Part shown: piece after piece, positions 17,375-27,588 of the stretch | Position numbering within the stretch: position 1 is the stretch's first letter | How the letters are laid out: every line of letters starts with the position of its first letter | Origin: Isoptericola chiayiensis | GTDB taxonomy: Bacteria; Actinomycetota; Actinomycetes; Actinomycetales; Cellulomonadaceae | NCBI RefSeq assembly: GCF_013149805.1 | Contig: NZ_JABEZT010000010.1 | Span: 1 to 64,000, forward strand | Direction: 5' to 3' | DNA length: 64,000 nt | Translations under genes and position numbers: made by a program | Notes under the pieces: model-generated | The model's database searches: none | Told to the model about the DNA's origin: nothing | Seen by the model: the letters and a program-made list of their open reading frames with translations, nothing else

Positions 17375-17824
17375 TCACTCCGGGACGACGAACCCGGCGT
17401 CGGCGCAGAAGGACGCGAACGCCGCCACGGACTCCTCGACGTCGGCCGGGTCGGCGGAGCCGCCCTCGAGCGAGGTGTCGAACGGCGCCTGGATGGTCTC
17501 GAGCAGCGCGGCCGCCTCGGTGTCGGCGTAGCGGATCTGGGCGTCGAGACGGTCGCGCACGATCGTCAGCTCGCCGGTGTTCTCCTCGGTGGCGGGCTCG
17601 GCGACCTCGGGGGTCCAGGTGGTGACCCGGTGGTGGATCGAGAGCTCGCCGCCGTCGTAGTAGCCGCTGCACGTCGTGAGGGTGTCTGCGCCGCCCTCCG
17701 TCTCCGTGGAGGCCTCCGGGGTGGGGGAGGTCTCCGCCGCCGGCTCGGCGTCGTCCGGTCCGGCGCAGGCGGCGAGCAGGAGGGCGGTGGAGACGGCCGC
17801 GGTGGCGGCGAGGAGGGGGCGCAT
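17375..17824 (-). CDS. Putative lipoprotein of unknown function
   Basis: A 149-residue protein with a clear lipoprotein signal peptide ('STALLLAACAGPDD', lipobox LAAC). A Pro/Thr/Glu-rich linker and a small domain with two further cysteines ('TTCSGYYDGG', 'FASFCADAGF') follow. The mature part has no family I recognise. TCGAAT (17837-17832) ends seven bases before ATG. It converges on the transpeptidase lipoprotein gene, so an envelope role is plausible, but that rests on position only. Confidence 0.75.
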   Translation of the reverse strand: MRPLLAATAAVSTALLLAACAGPDDAEPAAETSPTPEASTETEGGADTLTTCSGYYDGGELSIHHRVTTWTPEVAEPATEENTGELTIVRDRLDAQIRYADTEAAALLETIQAPFDTSLEGGSADPADVEESVAAFASFCADAGFVVPE

Positions 17825-17839
17825 AGGAACGATTCGACC

Positions 17840-17866
17840 CGAAGTTGCCCTGGGCAGGCAACTTCG
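17840..17866 (-). terminator. Hairpin after the amidohydrolase gene
   Basis: CGAAGTTGCC (17840-17849) is inverted perfectly at GGCAACTTCG (17857-17866) around a 7-nt loop. It lies 32 bases past the amidohydrolase stop and just upstream of the lipoprotein -10. It may terminate the first gene, or act as an operator for the second. Confidence 0.45.
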
Positions 17867-17897
17867 TGGCCGGGTTTGTTGCGGGTCTCACACCAGC

Positions 17898-19163
17898 TCA
17901 GGCGAACCGTGCGGACCGTTCGACGACCTGCCCCGCGCCCCGGCCGCCGTCGGCCTCGGCGTCCCACGTGTACACCTCGGTGCCGGTGACGAACACGTGC
18001 TCGGCACGGGCGTTGACGTCCAGCGGGTCGCCCGACCAGATGACGACGTCGCCGTCCAGCCCCGGACGCAGCGCGCCCACGCGGTCGTCCAGGTCGAGGA
18101 ACGCCGCCGGGTTCACCGTCAGGGCCTCCAGGGCGACCCGGCGGTCGAGGCCCTCCTTCACCGCCAGCGAGGCCTGGTGCACCAGGAAGTTGATCGGCAC
18201 CACCGGGTGGTCCGTGGTGATCGCGACGCGCACCCCGGCCTCGGCGAGCCGGCCCAGCGCCGCGATCGACCGGTTCCGCAGCTCCACCTTGGACCGGGTC
18301 GTGAACATCGGCCCGAAGATCACCGGCACGTCCCGCTCCGCCAGCACGTCGGCGACCGCCGCGCCGTCGGTGCCGTGGTTGATCACCAGGCGGTAGCCGA
18401 ACTCGTCGGCCAGGCGCAGCGCCGTGGCGATGTCGTCGGCGCGGTGGGTGTGCTGGTCCCATGCGAGCTCGCCGTCGAGCACCCGCGCCAGCGTCTCCTT
18501 GGTCAGGTCGCGGGCGAACGGCTTCCCCTCGGCCTCCGCCGCATCGCGGGCGGCCGCGTAGTGCTGGGCGTCGAGGAACGCCTGCCGGATCACCGAGGCG
18601 ACCCCGAGCCGGGTCGCCGGCGTCTTCTTCTGCTCGCCGTACACCCGCTTGGGGTTCTCGCCCAGCGCGCTCTTGACCGAGACGGCCTCGCGGATGATCT
18701 GCTCGTCCACCGTGCGCCCGCCCCACGTCTTCATCGCGACGGTCTGCCCGCCGATCGGGTTGGCCGAGCCGGGCTTGACGACGACGGAGGTCACGCCACC
18801 GGCGAGCGCGTCGCGGAACCCCTCCTCCTCGATGTTGATGCCGTCCAGCGCCCGGAACGCGGCGCCGTTCGGGGCGGTCTTCTCGTTGGTGTCGTCGCCG
18901 GCCCAGCCCTCGGCCTCCTCGTGCACGCCGACGTGCCCGTGCGACTCGACGAACCCGGGCAGCACCCACCGGCCGCCCGCGTCGACGGTGCGGACGCCGT
19001 CCGGGACCTCGACGTCGGCGCCGACGGCCGTGATGACGCCGTCGGTGATCAGGACGGTGCCGTGCTCGACCGGCTCGCCGACGACGGGGACGACGTGGCC
19101 GTTCGTGACGGCGACGGAGCTGCGGGTGGTGCCCGGGGTGGTGGGCTGCGTGGAGGAGGTCAT
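17898..19163 (-). CDS. Metal-dependent amidohydrolase (imidazolonepropionase-like)
   Basis: A 421-residue amidohydrolase-superfamily protein. An N-terminal beta-sandwich strand set (about 15-60) precedes the TIM barrel with the metal motif 'PGFVESHGHVGVHEEAEGW', later histidines in 'WDQHTHRADD' and 'LVINHGTDG', and the catalytic aspartate in 'VAITTDHPVV'. The C-terminal 'LTVNPAAFLDLDDRVGALRP' and 'GDVVIWSGDPL' are typical of imidazolonepropionase-like relatives. The substrate is unknown; no hut genes are nearby, so histidine degradation is unlikely. CAGGAT (19175-19170) ends six bases before the ATG, which fits the leaderless pattern. Confidence 0.85.
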   Translation of the reverse strand: MTSSTQPTTPGTTRSSVAVTNGHVVPVVGEPVEHGTVLITDGVITAVGADVEVPDGVRTVDAGGRWVLPGFVESHGHVGVHEEAEGWAGDDTNEKTAPNGAAFRALDGINIEEEGFRDALAGGVTSVVVKPGSANPIGGQTVAMKTWGGRTVDEQIIREAVSVKSALGENPKRVYGEQKKTPATRLGVASVIRQAFLDAQHYAAARDAAEAEGKPFARDLTKETLARVLDGELAWDQHTHRADDIATALRLADEFGYRLVINHGTDGAAVADVLAERDVPVIFGPMFTTRSKVELRNRSIAALGRLAEAGVRVAITTDHPVVPINFLVHQASLAVKEGLDRRVALEALTVNPAAFLDLDDRVGALRPGLDGDVVIWSGDPLDVNARAEHVFVTGTEVYTWDAEADGGRGAGQVVERSARFA

Positions 19164-19245
19164 GGGCCCATCCTGCCTCCCACGCCGCCCCCGACGCCGC
19201 CTTCCCTTCCCCGGTCACGACCCCAGGCACCCCGTTCCGCCGATA

Positions 19246-19303
19246 TCGGCACTCTGTCCCCAGGTCGGCAGTTCGAACTGCCGATCCGGGGCCGAACTGC
19301 CGA
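19246..19303. repeat. 58-bp nested palindrome, copy E1
   Basis: TCGGCA opens the element and recurs at 19265; TGCCGA closes the inner hairpin (19279-19284) and the whole element (19298-19303). A middle stem pairs CCCC with GGGG. The centre contains a perfect 20-bp palindrome (19265-19284). Spacing is identical to copies E2 (19387) and E3 (61677). Confidence 0.8.
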
Positions 19304-19386
19304 CGTCGGCAAATTGGACTGGATGACGAGGCTCGGTGCACGGCCGGCAGACGCTGCGCGGCGGTCGGTCGGCGCCCGCGATGGGA

Positions 19387-19444
19387 TCGGCACTCTGCGG
19401 CCAGGTCGGCACGGATGACTGCCGAAATGGCCGCACCGTGCCGA
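19387..19444. repeat. 58-bp nested palindrome, copy E2
   Basis: It has the same layout as E1, in the same orientation and 141 bp away. Here the middle stem is CGGCC/GGCCG instead of CCCC/GGGG, so both sides of the stem changed together. It shares the 16-mer TCGGCACGGTGCGGCC, inverted, with E3 at 61677-61692. Confidence 0.8.
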
Positions 19445-19513
19445 CCCGACGGGGGTGGGCACGCCGGCGACGGGCGCGTTCGCGGGTCCCTGCCCGCGCA
19501 CCGGGCCCCGCTG

Positions 19514-21562
<2,049 letters not shown>

Positions 21563-21633
21563 ACCCCGAGTGTGCCCGACGACACCGGTCCGGCGTTGGC
21601 CGGGTGTCCGACGGCGGCGCTAGGGTCGCACCC

Positions 21634-22407
21634 GTGGCGCAGAATCCTGCGGGCCGAGCGCCCGCTCCCCAGAAGCCGGCGGCGCCGGGGTCCGACGACG
21701 GTTGGGCACCCGTGCGGGGTCGCAAGCGGATGCGCGTGGTCGCGACCATCGTGGCGATCGCCATGCTGCTGACCGTCGTCGGCGGCACCGCCGTCAGCGT
21801 GCTCACCGCGGCGTCGGCGAGCGCCCACGACCAGCTCCTGTCCTCCGACCCGGAGGACGGTGCGGAGCTCGACGAGCCGGTCGAGGAGGTCTCGCTGACG
21901 TTCAGCGCGGACGTCATCGCCGAGGGCACCCAGGTGCTCGTGACGACGCCGTCCGGTGACGTCGAGGCCGACGTCACCGTCGAGGGCGCGGTCGTCACGG
22001 CGGGCTTCGGCGAGCAGACGGTGGGCGGGGACTACGCCGTGACCTGGCGTGTCGTGTCCTCCGACGGCCATCCGATCACCGGCGAGTTCGCGTACACGGT
22101 GGCCGGGCAGGCCGGTGACGAGGCCTCGGCGGAGGCGTCCGCGTCCCCGGCCGAGGAACCGGTCCCGGCGGCCTCGGCGGAGTCCGTGCTCGAGGAGTCC
22201 GGCGAGGCGGACGGTCTTGGCGCCACCGAGCCCACGCCGTCGTCCACCACGGACGCCGAGGAGACCGCCGGCGCCGGCTCGATGCCGCTGCTGTACGGTG
22301 CCGCGCTGATCGCCGCGATCGGTGTCGCCGTCGCGCTGCTGATGCGGTCGCGCCGGCGTCTGCACGAGTCCGTCGGCCAGGATCCGCGGGACCGCGACCA
22401 GGACTGA
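21634..22407 (+). CDS. CopC-domain copper resistance protein, membrane anchored
   Basis: A 257-residue exported protein. A basic N-terminus and signal/anchor helix ('VVATIVAIAMLLTVVGGTAV') lead to 'ASAHDQLLSSDPEDGAELD', whose histidine directly after the cleavage site is the typical CopC copper ligand. The CopC beta-barrel follows ('VVSSDGHPITGEFAYTV'), then an acidic Ser/Ala linker, one C-terminal transmembrane helix and a basic tail. Periplasmic-type copper binding is expected. GTG 21634 follows TAGGGT (21621-21626) by seven bases, which decides against the upstream in-frame codon at 21604. No copD gene is adjacent, which is less usual. Confidence 0.87.
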   Translation: MAQNPAGRAPAPQKPAAPGSDDGWAPVRGRKRMRVVATIVAIAMLLTVVGGTAVSVLTAASASAHDQLLSSDPEDGAELDEPVEEVSLTFSADVIAEGTQVLVTTPSGDVEADVTVEGAVVTAGFGEQTVGGDYAVTWRVVSSDGHPITGEFAYTVAGQAGDEASAEASASPAEEPVPAASAESVLEESGEADGLGATEPTPSSTTDAEETAGAGSMPLLYGAALIAAIGVAVALLMRSRRRLHESVGQDPRDRDQD

Positions 22408-22475
22408 ACCGTCGTCCGCGGCACCGAGACGCGCCACGAGGGGCGCAAAAGTCGCAGGAAGCCGCGGATGTTCCA

Positions 22476-22481
22476 TAGTGT
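22476..22481 (+). promoter_or_regulatory. Probable -10 box of the HU gene
   Basis: TAGTGT in an unusually AT-richer patch about 85 bases before the HU start. It implies a leader of roughly 80 nt followed by a proper GGAGAAGG ribosome-binding site (22551-22559), unlike most genes here. Confidence 0.4.
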
Positions 22482-22566
22482 GTTCCCGGTCCACCGGTTC
22501 TGCCGGTCCGACCGTGAACGTGACGGCGCACGGGTCCGTGCGTCGTGATCCGGAGAAGGGATGCAC

Positions 22567-22848
22567 ATGTCGCTCAACAAGTCCGAGCTCGCCTCGGCCA
22601 TCGCTGCCAAGGCCGACCTGACCAAGTCGGACGCCGAGGCCGCCCTCAACGCCTTCCAGGAGGTGCTCATCGAGTCGCTCGGCAAGGGCGAGGCCGTCAA
22701 GGTCACCGGTCTGCTCTCGGTCGAGCGTGTCGAGCGCGCCGCCCGCACCGGTCGCAACCCGCGCACCGGTGAGGAGATCCAGATCCCGGCCGGCTACGGC
22801 GTGAAGATCAGCGCCGGCTCGCTGCTGAAGAAGGCCGTCGCCAAGTGA
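22567..22848 (+). CDS. hup: DNA-binding protein HU (short form)
   Basis: A 93-residue HU/IHF-family nucleoid protein. It shows the N-terminal helices ('SLNKSELASAIAAKADLTKS'), the 'VKVTGLLSVERVERAARTGR' beta-arms and the DNA-intercalating arm 'NPRTGEEIQIPAGYGVKI'. It binds DNA as a dimer and bends it without strict sequence preference. ATG 22567 lies seven bases behind a strong Shine-Dalgarno, so the closer ATG at 22561 is unlikely. An intrinsic terminator follows at once, so it is monocistronic. A second HU with a lysine-rich tail is encoded at 40122-40568. Confidence 0.95.
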   Translation: MSLNKSELASAIAAKADLTKSDAEAALNAFQEVLIESLGKGEAVKVTGLLSVERVERAARTGRNPRTGEEIQIPAGYGVKISAGSLLKKAVAK

Positions 22849-22854
22849 TGTCCC

Positions 22855-22874
22855 GCTGACCTCGGTCAGCTTTT
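22855..22874 (+). terminator. Intrinsic terminator of the HU gene
   Basis: GCTGACC pairs with GGTCAGC and is followed by TTTT, the clearest classical terminator in the window. A second, longer GC hairpin (22875-22917, CGAGGGCCCG inverted) lies directly behind it and may stop transcription arriving from the convergent gene. Confidence 0.8.
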
Positions 22875-22935
22875 CGAGGGCCCGTCGTCCGCTGTGCCGC
22901 GGACGGCGGGCCCTCGCGTGTCCGGAGCGTCGGCG

Positions 22936-25734
22936 TCAGAGGTCGCCCTTGCGCTCCAGGTAGCGCATCGCGACCCACCCGAACGGCACCCGGCCCCAGT
23001 AGGTCACCAGCCGGAACAGGATGGTGGTGGACAGGGCGATCGACGCCGGCACGCCGGCCGCCGTGAGCCCCGCGGTCAGGGCCGCCTCGACACCACCCAG
23101 GCCGCCCGGCGTCGGGACCAGGGCACCGAGGGCGTTGCCCACCAGGTAGATGACGGCGACGTCGACCAGGTTGAGGGACTGGCCGAACGCGGCCAGTGCG
23201 GCGTCGAAGGCCAGCACGTACCCGAGCGACATGATGACGTTGCCGCCGATCCCCAGGGCCAGGCGGGTCGGCTGACCGAGCATCTGCGACAGCCGGGGCC
23301 AGACCTGCTCGAGCGTGGGGCGGATCTTCTCCCACACCCAGCGCCGCACGGCCGGCACGAGCAGCGTGGCCACGACCGCCACGGCGACGCCGGCGATCGC
23401 CAGCAGCACCGTGATGGACGGCAGCTCGATGAGCCCGCCGGACCCGGTGAAGATCGACAGGACCACCAGCAGCACCACGGTCACCACGAACTGCGAGACC
23501 TGCACCAGCGCGACGGTCGCGACGGCCATCGGTGTCTCGATCCCGCGCCGGGTCAGCATCCGCAGGTTCAGTGCGGCTGGTCCGATGCCGGCCGGTGCTG
23601 CGAGGGCCACGAAGGAGCCGGCCATCTGGGTCAGCGTCGCCCGCCACAGCGGCAGCTTCTTCGGGGAGAAGGCGGAGAACGTCAGCGCCGCGCCGAACCA
23701 GGTGATCGCCCCGAGCGCGAAAGCCGCCACGATCCACCACGGGTTCGCGCGGGAGACGGCGTCGGTGATCTCGTCGAGGTTCATGGTGGTGACCAGCGCG
23801 GTGATCACCACGATGAACAGCGCCAGCATGACGACGGTCCGGGCCCCGAACCGGGTGATGTTCTGGGGCTGGACGTCGACCTGGGGGAGGCGCTCGACGA
23901 GGGCGTCGCGCAGCGCGTCGAGCAGGCCCTTGCGCTGGCGGACCTCGACCCGGGTCGCGGCCGGCAGGGCGACGGACTGCAGCAGCGGCCCGACGGCGGC
24001 GACGTCCGCGGCGGGCAACGCCTGCACGGCGGAGGCGACCGCGCGGTCGGCGCCGACGCGCAGGGCCAGCAGCGCGAGGAGCTGGGTGAGGTCGAGCCGC
24101 CGTCCGAGGGTCGTCGAGGCGATCTCGCCCTGCTCCCAGCCGGTGAGCCACACGCGGGGCTCGCCACCGCCGTCGTCCCGGGCGACGAGCAGCACGTCCG
24201 GGGTGAGCGCGTGGTGCGTCAGCCCGGCGGCGTGGGCGCGGCGCAGCTGGGCCCACGCGGCGGCGAGGACCGCGTCGCCCTGCGGGCCGTCGAGGGCGTC
24301 GTCCGGCAGGTCGCGCCAGGCGACGGCGTCCGGGGTGTGCTCGGTGACGAGCACGATGGAGTCGGCCGCCTCGCCGACGCCGAGCAGCCGCGGGGTGCGG
24401 ACCCCGGCGGCGGACGCGGCGTAGGCGAGCAGCGCGTTGCGCTCGGCGACGGCCTTGAGGGAGACCTGCGCGCGGCCCTCCAGCCCGCGCAGCCGCAGGG
24501 CGCGCCACATGCGGGTGAGCATGCCGACGACGTGGCGGTCGCCGTCCAGCACGACGACGTCGCGGCGGGTCCCGTCCGGGGTGAACATCGCGTACACGCG
24601 GGTGTCGTTGGCGCGGGTGAGGGCGACGGTCGCCGGGTCGGTCAGGGCGCCCGACGTCGGCACCGCGGCGGCGTCGCGTCCGCGCTCGCCGTAGCGGGGG
24701 CGGTTGCGCAGCAGCGCTCGCAGGGTGGTACGGCCGGTGACCTCCCCGGCGGAGTCGACGTGGGTGACGGTGTCGTCGGGGATGCGGTCCACGGGGTCGG
24801 TGCGCTCCGCCGCCGTGCCACCGGCGTCCGGGTCGGCGGACACGTCGGTACCGCCGTCGTCGACGCTGGCGGAGACGCCGCGGACCCGGACCAGGGCGTT
24901 GGGACGGAACCCGGCGCGACGGACGGCGGTGACGAGCTCGCCGCCGTAGGCGCGCTCGGAGCGCACCCCGGAGGCGTACTGCACCGTCTGGCCCGCCAGG
25001 CGGCCGACGAGCAGGGCGACGAGCACGCTGGGCAGCGGCGCCTGGCCGGTGATGAGCGCGATGATCAGCGCCAGGTACAGCACGTTCCAGGACCACCGCA
25101 CGGTCCGGCGTCGGGTGCGGGGGCCCGCTGCGGTCAGCAGGGCGGCGATGCCCGCGACGTAGCCGGGCAGGGTGAGCCGCCACGCGCCGTCGGCGAACAC
25201 GGAGAACGCCCGGATCAGCTCGTCGCTGCCCAGCCAGTCCAGCAGCAGGACCGTGAGCACGCCGAGGACGAGGCCCAGCGTGGCGGCGACGATCGACTCG
25301 ACGACCTGGCGGCCGAGCCGGCGCAGGCCCAGCTCGACGAGCACCGCCACCGGGACGAACAGGGTGACCAGCGCCTCCAGGACGGCGACCGGCAGGAACA
25401 GCAGCTCGCCGAGGAACGTGTTGAACGCCCGCACGTCGGCCGTGACGCCCTCGGTGGTACCGTGCGCGACGACGGACAGGACCAGCACGAGCGCGATGCC
25501 GAGCGTGCTGCCGATGATGCCGAGCAGGTCGGAGGGGTGGCGCACGCGCTGCTCGGGGGTGTCGACCACCCGCACCAGTCCGGCGTCGGAGTCCGTGACG
25601 CCCTCGCCCAGGAACAGGGCGCGCAGGGCCCCGGTCGCCGGGGCCGGCTCGTCACCGACGAACGAGCCCACGTCGTGCACCGAGGTGCCCGCGGCACCGC
25701 GGCCCGCGGGCACCTCGCCGCTGGCTCGGGACAT
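22936..25734 (-). CDS. Large YbhN/MprF-flippase-like membrane protein with kinase-like middle
   Basis: A 932-residue membrane protein. The N-terminal half has about six hydrophobic helices (roughly 70-250). A soluble middle (about 280-590) resembles a degraded protein-kinase-like fold: 'GLTHHALTPDVLLV' sits where a catalytic loop would, without its Asp. The last 330 residues form the lysylphosphatidylglycerol-synthase-like transmembrane domain (UPF0104/YbhN) with 'AAPAGIGPAALNLR' and 'VPTPGGLGGVEAALTAGL'. Such domains flip aminoacylated or glycosylated lipids. TAGAAT (25746-25741) ends six bases before the ATG. It diverges from the peptide-transporter operon. Substrate unknown; the kinase-like reading is tentative. 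Confidence 0.8.
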   Translation of the reverse strand: MSRASGEVPAGRGAAGTSVHDVGSFVGDEPAPATGALRALFLGEGVTDSDAGLVRVVDTPEQRVRHPSDLLGIIGSTLGIALVLVLSVVAHGTTEGVTADVRAFNTFLGELLFLPVAVLEALVTLFVPVAVLVELGLRRLGRQVVESIVAATLGLVLGVLTVLLLDWLGSDELIRAFSVFADGAWRLTLPGYVAGIAALLTAAGPRTRRRTVRWSWNVLYLALIIALITGQAPLPSVLVALLVGRLAGQTVQYASGVRSERAYGGELVTAVRRAGFRPNALVRVRGVSASVDDGGTDVSADPDAGGTAAERTDPVDRIPDDTVTHVDSAGEVTGRTTLRALLRNRPRYGERGRDAAAVPTSGALTDPATVALTRANDTRVYAMFTPDGTRRDVVVLDGDRHVVGMLTRMWRALRLRGLEGRAQVSLKAVAERNALLAYAASAAGVRTPRLLGVGEAADSIVLVTEHTPDAVAWRDLPDDALDGPQGDAVLAAAWAQLRRAHAAGLTHHALTPDVLLVARDDGGGEPRVWLTGWEQGEIASTTLGRRLDLTQLLALLALRVGADRAVASAVQALPAADVAAVGPLLQSVALPAATRVEVRQRKGLLDALRDALVERLPQVDVQPQNITRFGARTVVMLALFIVVITALVTTMNLDEITDAVSRANPWWIVAAFALGAITWFGAALTFSAFSPKKLPLWRATLTQMAGSFVALAAPAGIGPAALNLRMLTRRGIETPMAVATVALVQVSQFVVTVVLLVVLSIFTGSGGLIELPSITVLLAIAGVAVAVVATLLVPAVRRWVWEKIRPTLEQVWPRLSQMLGQPTRLALGIGGNVIMSLGYVLAFDAALAAFGQSLNLVDVAVIYLVGNALGALVPTPGGLGGVEAALTAGLTAAGVPASIALSTTILFRLVTYWGRVPFGWVAMRYLERKGDL

Positions 25735-25922
25735 ACCGGGATTCTAGGTGCGCGGCCTCGTTTCGGCCCGGTCAGCACGCCGCCGGGGCGCACCGGTCGC
25801 TGTCCGACCCTCCTGATATGTCACACTCACGTGATCTGGGCGACACAGTTGCCTGGTAGAAACGTCGTCACTGTGGACGGCTCGCGGCGACCCCGCGACC
25901 CGCATCGAAGAGGGGAACAACC

Positions 25923-27572
25923 ATGAGGACGATCCGAAGGGCCCGGCGCTCGGCCGCGGCCGCGGCCGGCACCACGGCGGTCCTGCTGGCGCTGACGGCG
26001 TGCGGCGGCAGCGGCACCGACGAGGGGTCGGAGGGCACGGACGGCGGCGGCGCCGCCGAGTCGCTGGTCATCGGCACGACCGACAAGATCACGACCATCG
26101 ACCCCGCCGGGTCGTACGACAACGGCTCCTTCGCCGTGATGAACCAGGTCTACCCGTTCCTGATGAACACGCCTTACGGCAGCCCGGACGTGGAGCCGGA
26201 CATCGCCGAGTCGGCGGAGTTCACCTCGCCCACCGAGTACACCGTCACCCTCAAGTCCGGCCTGACGTGGGCCAACGGCAACGACCTGACGGCCTCCGAC
26301 GTGAAGTTCAGCTTCGACCGCCAGCTCGCCATCGCGCACGAGAACGGCCCGTCGTCGCTGCTGTACAACCTGGACAGCACCGAGGTCGTCGACGACACCA
26401 CCGTCGTCTTCCACCTCAAGGAGGCGAACGACCAGGTCTTCCCGTCGATCCTGTCCTCGCCGGCCGGCCCGATCGTCGACGAGGACGTGTTCTCCGCCGA
26501 CGCCCTCACCCCGGACGCGGAGATCGTGGACGGCCAGGCGTTCGCCGGCCAGTACGTCATCACGAGCTACACCCAGAACGAGCTGGTCACCTACGCGGCG
26601 TTCGACGGCTACCAGGGGCTGCTCGGCGAGGCCGAGACCCCCGAGATCAACGTCTCCTACTTCGCCGACGCCTCCAACCTCAAGCTCGAGGTCCAGCAGG
26701 GCTCGGTGGACGTCGCCTTCCGTTCGCTGTCCTCGACCGACATCGAGGACCTGCAGGGCGACGACGCCGTCAAGGTCGTCGAGGGCCCGGGCGGCGAGAT
26801 CCGCTACGTCGTCTTCAACTTCGACACCCAGCCCCACGGTGCCGCGCAGGACGACGCCGACGAGGACATGGCGCTGGCCGTCCGGCAGGCCGTGGCGCAC
26901 CTCATCGACCGCGAGGCCATCTCCGAGCAGGTCTACAAGGGCACCTACACCCCGCTGTACTCCTACGTCCCCGCCGGCCTGACCGGCGCGACGGAGTCCC
27001 TCAAGGAGCTGTACGGCGACGGCGAGGGCGGCCCGGACGCCGACGCCGCCGCGACCGTCCTGGAGGACGCCGGTGTCGAGACGCCGGTCGAGCTCAGCCT
27101 GCAGTACTCCAACGACCACTACGGCCCCTCCTCGGGCGACGAGTACGCCCTGATCAAGGACCAGCTCGAGTCGTCCGGCCTGTTCAGCGTGGACCTGCAG
27201 ACCACCGAGTGGGTGCAGTACAGCGAGGACCGCACGGCCGACGTCTACCCGGCCTACCAGCTCGGCTGGTTCCCGGACTACTCCGACGCGGACAACTACC
27301 TCACGCCGTTCTTCCTGGACGGCGGGTTCCTCGGCAACCACTACTCGAACCCGACCGTCGACGAGCTGATCGTCGAGCAGGGCGTCACCGAGGACCCGGA
27401 CGAGCGCGCGGCCGTCATCGAGGAGATCCAGGACACCGTGGCGCAGGACCTGTCCACGGTGCCGTACCTGCAGGGCGCGCAGGTCGCCGTCGTCGGCGCC
27501 GACGTGACCGGCGCCGAGGACACCCTCGACGCCTCCTTCAAGTTCCGCTACGCGGCACTGAGCAAGGGCTGA
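25923..27572 (+). CDS. ABC peptide transporter, substrate-binding lipoprotein
   Basis: A 549-residue extracellular solute-binding protein of family 5 (SBP_bac_5, as in OppA/DppA). It starts with a basic N-terminus and lipobox 'LLALTACGG'. The family pattern 'TIDPAGSYDNGSFAVMNQVY', 'TVTLKSGLTWANGNDLTASD' and 'AVRQAVAHLIDREAISEQVY' follows. It captures oligopeptides, or possibly oligosaccharides as in some actinobacterial relatives, and hands them to the downstream permeases. AGGGGAACAACC precedes the ATG. It is the first gene of a four-gene operon. The divergent gap of 188 bases to the YbhN gene should contain its promoter. Confidence 0.93.
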   Translation: MRTIRRARRSAAAAAGTTAVLLALTACGGSGTDEGSEGTDGGGAAESLVIGTTDKITTIDPAGSYDNGSFAVMNQVYPFLMNTPYGSPDVEPDIAESAEFTSPTEYTVTLKSGLTWANGNDLTASDVKFSFDRQLAIAHENGPSSLLYNLDSTEVVDDTTVVFHLKEANDQVFPSILSSPAGPIVDEDVFSADALTPDAEIVDGQAFAGQYVITSYTQNELVTYAAFDGYQGLLGEAETPEINVSYFADASNLKLEVQQGSVDVAFRSLSSTDIEDLQGDDAVKVVEGPGGEIRYVVFNFDTQPHGAAQDDADEDMALAVRQAVAHLIDREAISEQVYKGTYTPLYSYVPAGLTGATESLKELYGDGEGGPDADAAATVLEDAGVETPVELSLQYSNDHYGPSSGDEYALIKDQLESSGLFSVDLQTTEWVQYSEDRTADVYPAYQLGWFPDYSDADNYLTPFFLDGGFLGNHYSNPTVDELIVEQGVTEDPDERAAVIEEIQDTVAQDLSTVPYLQGAQVAVVGADVTGAEDTLDASFKFRYAALSKG

Positions 27573-27588
27573 TCGAGGAACCCTGCCC

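Larger units (their letters stand above)
19164..19513. other. 350-bp gene-free region with two 58-bp palindromes
   Basis: The stretch lies downstream of nadE and upstream of the amidohydrolase gene, both on the minus strand. It contains the amidohydrolase -10, elements E1 and E2, and an extra 14-bp palindrome (19298-19311) formed by the E1 end and its flank. I find no credible coding frame. Confidence 0.7.

Noticed and set aside
19246-19444. Attachment sites of an integrated element (E1/E2 as direct repeats)
   Set aside because: They are 141 bp apart with nothing between them, no integrase is nearby, and a third copy lies 42 kb away in an unrelated gap.
22875-22917. A member of the palindromic element families
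   Set aside because: It directly follows a T-run terminator, has no shared motif with the other elements, and fits an ordinary double terminator between convergent genes.
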